From: an uncultured Traorella sp.
GTDB taxonomy: Bacteria > Bacillota_I > Bacilli_A > Erysipelotrichales > Erysipelotrichaceae
NCBI GenBank assembly: GCA_945919165.1
Contig: CAMEIZ010000077.1
Coordinates: forward strand, 1-8,857
DNA length: 8,857 nucleotides
Direction of reading: 5' to 3'
The translations under genes and the position numbers were made by a program. Positions within the stretch are counted from its first letter, which is position 1, and each line of letters starts with the position of its first letter. The notes beneath the pieces are model-generated. The model searched no databases. It was not told where the DNA came from and was given only the letters and a program-made list of their open reading frames with translations. Shown here in pieces: positions 5,937 to 8,857 of the stretch.

Positions 5937-7592
5937 ATGTTTAAAGAGATTTATGTCAAAAATTTCATTCTGATTGATGAATTACATTTAGATTTTCATG
6001 ATGGATTTTCAGTATTTACAGTTGAAACCGGAGCAGGGAAAAGTCTTCTTATTGATGCTATATCTTTATTATGTGGGGAAAGAGCAAATGCTGGGTTTGT
6101 TACTCATGATAAAGACTATGCATTAATTGAAGGAGTATTCTGTGTCAGTGATCAACACCCGATTCTTACAATGTGCAATGAATTAGATATTGAGATTGAC
6201 GATGAACTAATTGTTACTCGTAAAATTACAGCCGATGGAAAAAGCAGCGTAAAAATCAATGGCCGCAGTGTTTCGCTTTCTATCCTCAAAAATATGATGC
6301 AGCAGCTCATTGATATTCATTCACAACATGATACTCAGTATTTATTGAATTCTCGTTATCATTTATCACTTCTTGATGAATATCTTCATGAAAATGAATT
6401 ACAAGCTGCATGCAAACAAAAATATGAAGTTTATGATACGATAAAAAAAGAATTAGATGATTGTTTGAATCATGAATATAATGATCTTGATCTTGATTTT
6501 CTGAAATATCAAGTTAATGAAATCGAAAAAGCCCATCTGAGTCAAGAACAATTTGACACATATCAAAAGGAACTTAAGCAGATAAATAATTTTGAGAAAT
6601 TAAATGATCGATTAAATCGTTCTTATGAATGTATTTGTGGCAGTCAGAAAACTTTGGAAAACCTATATGAGGCGATTCATCTGTTAAATGATCTTCAAGA
6701 ATTTGAATGGGTCGACAAGCTAAATGAAAAACTGAATAACTGCTATTTTGAAATTGAAGAAGCTGCTAGTTTGATCAATAACCAACTTGATCATTTGGAA
6801 TTTGATGAAAATCATTTAAACGAAATTAATGAATATCTTTATGTCGTTGCAAATTTAAAACGTAAATATGGTAACAGTATTTCGGCAATACTAGAAAAAA
6901 AAGAGGAATTTCAAGAAAGAATTAATAAAATTGAAAATCGTCAGGAAGTAATTGATCAGCTGACTTCAAAAATGAATCAAGCATATGATGATTTCAAAAA
7001 AACTGCTGTTCAATTAAGCTTATTAAGAAAAAAGAAAGCAAAAGAGCTTGAAAAAGAAATTATTCAGGAATGCAAGGATTTGTATCTTGAAAAAACATGT
7101 TTTGAAGTGAGATTTGATGAAACATCACCTTCTTCAAAGGGAATCGACAAAGTTGAGTTCTATATATCCATGAATCCCGGTGAACCTTTAAAACCACTCT
7201 CAAGTGTTGCCAGCGGTGGTGAGCTATCCAGAGTCATGCTGGGACTTAAAACAGTTTTTAGTGATTTAACATCAATTGAAACTTTAATATTTGATGAAAT
7301 CGATACGGGGGTCAGCGGAAAAGTTGCTTTGGCGATCGGTAAAAAAATGTCGCAGATCAGTAAACGTCACCAACTGTTTGCCATTACCCATTTAGCCAGT
7401 GTGGCAGCTTGTGCTAAAGCTCATTTCATTGTCGAAAAAACACAAAATGTTTCAACTACTAATACCATTATTCGTCAGCTCCAACATCAGGAAATTATTT
7501 CAGAGTTAGCCATGATGTCTTCAAATTCATTAAGTCAAACAGCTTTAAGTGCTGCAGAAGAACTTTATGAAATAGCCCAAAATCAGGGGTGA
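5937..7592 (+). CDS. recN: DNA repair protein RecN
   Basis: A 551-residue SMC-like ATPase acting early at DNA double-strand breaks; the length is in the family range. The N-terminal half-ATPase has MFKEIYVKNFILIDEL and the P-loop ETGAGKSLLIDAISLL, then IHSQHDTQYLL near residue 130. A long charged coiled-coil region (about 150-385) follows. The C-terminal half carries the signature ASGGELSR (425-432), Walker B TLIFDEIDTGVSG (Asp453, Glu454) and the switch ITHLASVAA (His485). The Walker A motif reads VETGAGKS: Val29 (codon GTT at 6021-6023) replaces the first Gly, while Lys35 and Ser36 are intact. AAAGGA (5926-5931) lies 5 bases before the ATG. The gene has its own promoter and a terminator-like hairpin behind it. 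Confidence 0.93.
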   Translation: MFKEIYVKNFILIDELHLDFHDGFSVFTVETGAGKSLLIDAISLLCGERANAGFVTHDKDYALIEGVFCVSDQHPILTMCNELDIEIDDELIVTRKITADGKSSVKINGRSVSLSILKNMMQQLIDIHSQHDTQYLLNSRYHLSLLDEYLHENELQAACKQKYEVYDTIKKELDDCLNHEYNDLDLDFLKYQVNEIEKAHLSQEQFDTYQKELKQINNFEKLNDRLNRSYECICGSQKTLENLYEAIHLLNDLQEFEWVDKLNEKLNNCYFEIEEAASLINNQLDHLEFDENHLNEINEYLYVVANLKRKYGNSISAILEKKEEFQERINKIENRQEVIDQLTSKMNQAYDDFKKTAVQLSLLRKKKAKELEKEIIQECKDLYLEKTCFEVRFDETSPSSKGIDKVEFYISMNPGEPLKPLSSVASGGELSRVMLGLKTVFSDLTSIETLIFDEIDTGVSGKVALAIGKKMSQISKRHQLFAITHLASVAACAKAHFIVEKTQNVSTTNTIIRQLQHQEIISELAMMSSNSLSQTALSAAEELYEIAQNQG

Positions 7593-7619
7593 ATGAGTTA
7601 GAAAAGGCCTCCTATACTA
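7591..7619 (+). promoter_or_regulatory. candidate forespore (sigma-G/sigma-F-like) promoter of spoIVB
   Basis: GAATG (7591-7595) matches the sigma-G -35 pattern (G, H, A, T, R). After 17 bases TATACTA (7613-7619) matches the -10 pattern CATACTA at 6 of 7 positions. In Bacillus subtilis spoIVB is transcribed in the forespore by sigma-F and sigma-G. The predicted start, near 7626, lies inside the Shine-Dalgarno AGGAGG, so the leader would be about 11 nt with a shortened ribosome-binding site. This is a motif match by eye only. Confidence 0.4.
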
Positions 7620-7633
7620 ATATAGGAGGTTTT
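7604..7633 (+). terminator. terminator-like hairpin that contains the spoIVB Shine-Dalgarno
   Basis: CCTCCTATA (7608-7616) pairs perfectly with TATAGGAGG (7621-7629) around a CTAA loop. Two G-T wobbles and two A-T pairs extend the stem outward (AAGG 7604-7607 with TTTT 7630-7633). It lies 11 bases after the recN stop, and the 3' side ends in TTTT, as in a weak Rho-independent terminator. The 3' arm contains AGGAGG (7624-7629), which is the spoIVB ribosome-binding site, so read-through transcripts would carry it base-paired. Confidence 0.72.
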
Positions 7634-7636
7634 ATT

Positions 7637-8623
7637 ATGAGAAAGAAAATGTTTTCATTATTATTGGCATTTTTTATATTTGTAATTCATGCACAAGCAA
7701 AAGATGTACTTTTAGGTGGGGAAAGTGTAGGGATTGAACTTCATTATGATGGCCTTTTAATTATTTCTACCTATCAATTTGAAAATGAAGGAAAAACTTA
7801 TGATCCGGCGGTAAGGGATATTCTAAGCGGTGATACTTTAATCAGTATTAATGAAAAAAATATAGAAACTATTGATGAATTAAATCAAATACTTGAAAAA
7901 AACGTAGATTCAATTGTTACATGTGCAATATTAAGAAATGGAAAAACTATTCATAGAAATTTAGATGTTGTAAAAGAAAATGGAAAAATTAAAACGGGTT
8001 TATTTGTGAAAGATGAAATTACAGGAATCGGTACATTAACTTTTATTGATCCGGAAAATGATCATTTTGCTTCTCTTGGGCATGAAATTATTGATAGTGA
8101 TACGAAACAAATCATTCTTTTAGAAGATGGCATTCTGTTTTCTTCAAATGTAATCAGTATTCAAAAAGCGCAGGTTTCCAGAGTTGGAGAAAAAGAAGCT
8201 CTTATTCATTTCGATGAACCGTTAGGGAATATCGAAACAGTAAGTCGATATGGCATCTATGGGACAATTACAAAGCAATTAAATAATCGTAAGATATCTA
8301 CGGCTTATCAAAATGAAATCCAGTTAGGAGAAGCCTATATTTATACGGTTATTGAGGAACAAAAGATAGAACCGATTAAAATTGAAATCACAAAAAAATA
8401 CTTTCAGAAAGAGATGGATATAAAAAGCTTTGAATTTAATATGATAGACCAAGATACTCTAGAAAGAACTGGTGGAATTGTACAAGGTATGAGTGGTTCA
8501 CCTATTGTTCAGAATGGTAAATTAATCGGTGCAGTTACACATGTTTCAAGTTCAAATCCATCAAATGGTTATGGTATATATATTGAATGGATGTTGAAGC
8601 AAAGCGACTTAAATCGACAATAA
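7637..8623 (+). CDS. spoIVB: stage IV sporulation serine protease SpoIVB
   Basis: A 328-residue S55-family protease secreted by the forespore into the space between the two spore membranes. In Bacillus it cleaves SpoIVFA to trigger pro-sigma-K processing. Residues 1-21 look like a signal peptide (MRKK, hydrophobic core, AQA). A PDZ domain spans about 28-115 (GGESVGIELHYDGLL, ILSGDTLISIN). The protease domain shows GIGTLTF, SLGHEIID (His149), MIDQDT (Asp271) and RTGGIVQGMSGSPIVQNGK (Ser286). The Asp-Ser spacing of 15 equals that of the Bacillus catalytic residues, so it should be active. The C-terminus is YGIYIEWML. The protein is about 100 residues shorter than B. subtilis SpoIVB, mostly at the N-terminus. 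ATG 7637 has AGGAGG at 7 bases; the in-frame GTG at 7589 has no such site. Confidence 0.94.
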   Translation: MRKKMFSLLLAFFIFVIHAQAKDVLLGGESVGIELHYDGLLIISTYQFENEGKTYDPAVRDILSGDTLISINEKNIETIDELNQILEKNVDSIVTCAILRNGKTIHRNLDVVKENGKIKTGLFVKDEITGIGTLTFIDPENDHFASLGHEIIDSDTKQIILLEDGILFSSNVISIQKAQVSRVGEKEALIHFDEPLGNIETVSRYGIYGTITKQLNNRKISTAYQNEIQLGEAYIYTVIEEQKIEPIKIEITKKYFQKEMDIKSFEFNMIDQDTLERTGGIVQGMSGSPIVQNGKLIGAVTHVSSSNPSNGYGIYIEWMLKQSDLNRQ

Positions 8624-8634
8624 GTCGCTTTTTT
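8601..8634 (+). terminator. intrinsic terminator at the end of spoIVB
   Basis: AAAGCGACTTA (8601-8611) pairs perfectly over 11 bp with TAAGTCGCTTT (8621-8631) across a 9-base loop, and the 3' arm runs into a T-tract ending at 8634. The 5' arm and loop are the last spoIVB codons and the 3' arm begins with its stop codon. Transcription of spoIVB is thus ended before spo0A. Confidence 0.88.
8613..8619 (-). promoter_or_regulatory. possible near-consensus 0A box in the spoIVB terminator loop
   Basis: ATCGACA reads TGTCGAT on the - strand, 6 of 7 matches to the Spo0A recognition core TGTCGAA. It lies in the terminator loop and within spoIVB codons, about 110 bases from the spo0A -10 element. It could be fortuitous. 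Confidence 0.25.
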
Positions 8635-8693
8635 CATCTTTATTTCTTACAAATTAGATAAATACTGTCTTATTTCAGTCTTTATTGATTTAC

Positions 8694-8700
8694 TTCGACA
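8694..8700 (-). promoter_or_regulatory. perfect 0A box upstream of spo0A
   Basis: TTCGACA is the exact reverse complement of the Spo0A-binding core TGTCGAA (7 of 7). It lies about 30 bases upstream of the spo0A -10 element, between spoIVB and spo0A, where Bacillus subtilis also has 0A boxes used for spo0A autoregulation. Weaker TGTC cores on the + strand at 8666-8672 and 8717-8723 flank it. Confidence 0.6.
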
Positions 8701-8705
8701 CTCAC

Positions 8706-8736
8706 TTAACTTCTATTGTCTTTTCTTATGTATAAT
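8706..8736 (+). promoter_or_regulatory. putative sigma-A promoter of spo0A
   Basis: A perfect -10 TATAAT (8731-8736) lies upstream of the spo0A ribosome-binding site. The best -35 candidate is TTAACT (8706-8711, 4 of 6), at a long 19-base spacing, so the promoter may need an activator such as Spo0A at the adjacent box. The expected start near 8743 falls within AAGGAGG (8742-8748). I saw no sigma-H pattern (AGGA followed by GAAT) in this gap. Confidence 0.5.
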
Positions 8737-8756
8737 AAAAGAAGGAGGACACTATT

Positions 8757-8857
8757 ATGTCAGAAAAAATGAGTGTTTATGTAGTAGATGATAATAATGA
8801 AGGTTGTAATCGAATCAAAGATGAACTTAGAAAAAATGATCGTTTTGAAGTTTTAGG
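8757..8857 (+). CDS. spo0A: sporulation master response regulator Spo0A (5' part)
   Basis: The first 33 codons and two further bases are present; the gene continues past the right edge. The start of a receiver domain is clear: the hydrophobic strand SVYVVDDNNE carries the acidic pair Asp11-Asp12 that helps bind Mg at the phosphorylation site, followed by helix 1 and strand FEVL. The DDNNE sequence is close to the DDNRE of Bacillus Spo0A. The aspartate that receives the phosphate and the DNA-binding domain lie outside the window. Position directly after spoIVB and an upstream perfect 0A box make Spo0A much more likely than another response regulator. AAGGAGG (8742-8748) lies 8 bases before the ATG, a strong ribosome-binding site. 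Confidence 0.9.
   Translation, partial: MSEKMSVYVVDDNNEGCNRIKDELRKNDRFEVL

Noticed and set aside
7589..7636. N-terminal extension of SpoIVB overlapping the recN stop
   Set aside because: It would translate the hairpin and put 16 non-signal residues before the signal peptide. AGGAGG points to ATG 7637.
8760..8775. Similar MSEKM starts of XseB and Spo0A as a possible repeat
   Set aside because: Only about five codons are alike, the DNA differs, and the proteins are unrelated beyond that point; coincidence.

Overview
The window is AT-rich DNA (about one third GC by eye) from a low-GC, endospore-forming Firmicute. All genes lie on the + strand. The order asp23-like, nusB, xseA, xseB, ispA, dxs, tlyA, recN, spoIVB, spo0A is the well-known Bacillus/Clostridium block (yqhY-nusB-xseA-xseB-ispA-dxs-yqxC-recN-spoIVB-spo0A). 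Intact SpoIVB and Spo0A point to a sporulation-capable lineage. Divergent sequences and the absence of folD (usually between nusB and xseA) and argR/ahrC (usually between tlyA and recN) would fit an Erysipelotrichia-like gut Firmicute, but that placement is an inference.

Layout. Positions 1-55 hold a possible tail of an upstream gene. A good sigma-A promoter (52-80) drives the asp23-like gene (100-426), followed by a small terminator or attenuator (430-450). Then comes a tightly packed operon: nusB (478-849), xseA (846-2180), xseB (2173-2388), ispA (2375-3211), dxs (3220-5085) and tlyA (5075-5842). Most junctions overlap by 4-14 nt, which suggests translational coupling. A strong terminator (5841-5879) closes it. 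recN (5937-7592) has its own extended -10 promoter. A hairpin whose 3' arm is the spoIVB ribosome-binding site (7604-7633) separates recN from spoIVB (7637-8623). A terminator follows spoIVB, then a ~120-nt regulatory gap with a perfect 0A box and a TATAAT element, and the first 33 codons of spo0A, which runs off the right end.

Functionally the block combines transcription antitermination (NusB), DNA repair (exonuclease VII, RecN), isoprenoid precursor synthesis (DXS, IspA), rRNA methylation (TlyA) and sporulation control (SpoIVB, Spo0A). I found no mobile element, CRISPR array, tRNA/rRNA or wholly new gene system. The most interesting points are regulatory or residue-level. The spoIVB Shine-Dalgarno is buried in a terminator-like hairpin that also contains a sigma-G-like promoter, so read-through and forespore transcripts could be translated differently. 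RecN has Val instead of the first Gly of its Walker A motif. Several predicted transcripts start almost at their Shine-Dalgarno.
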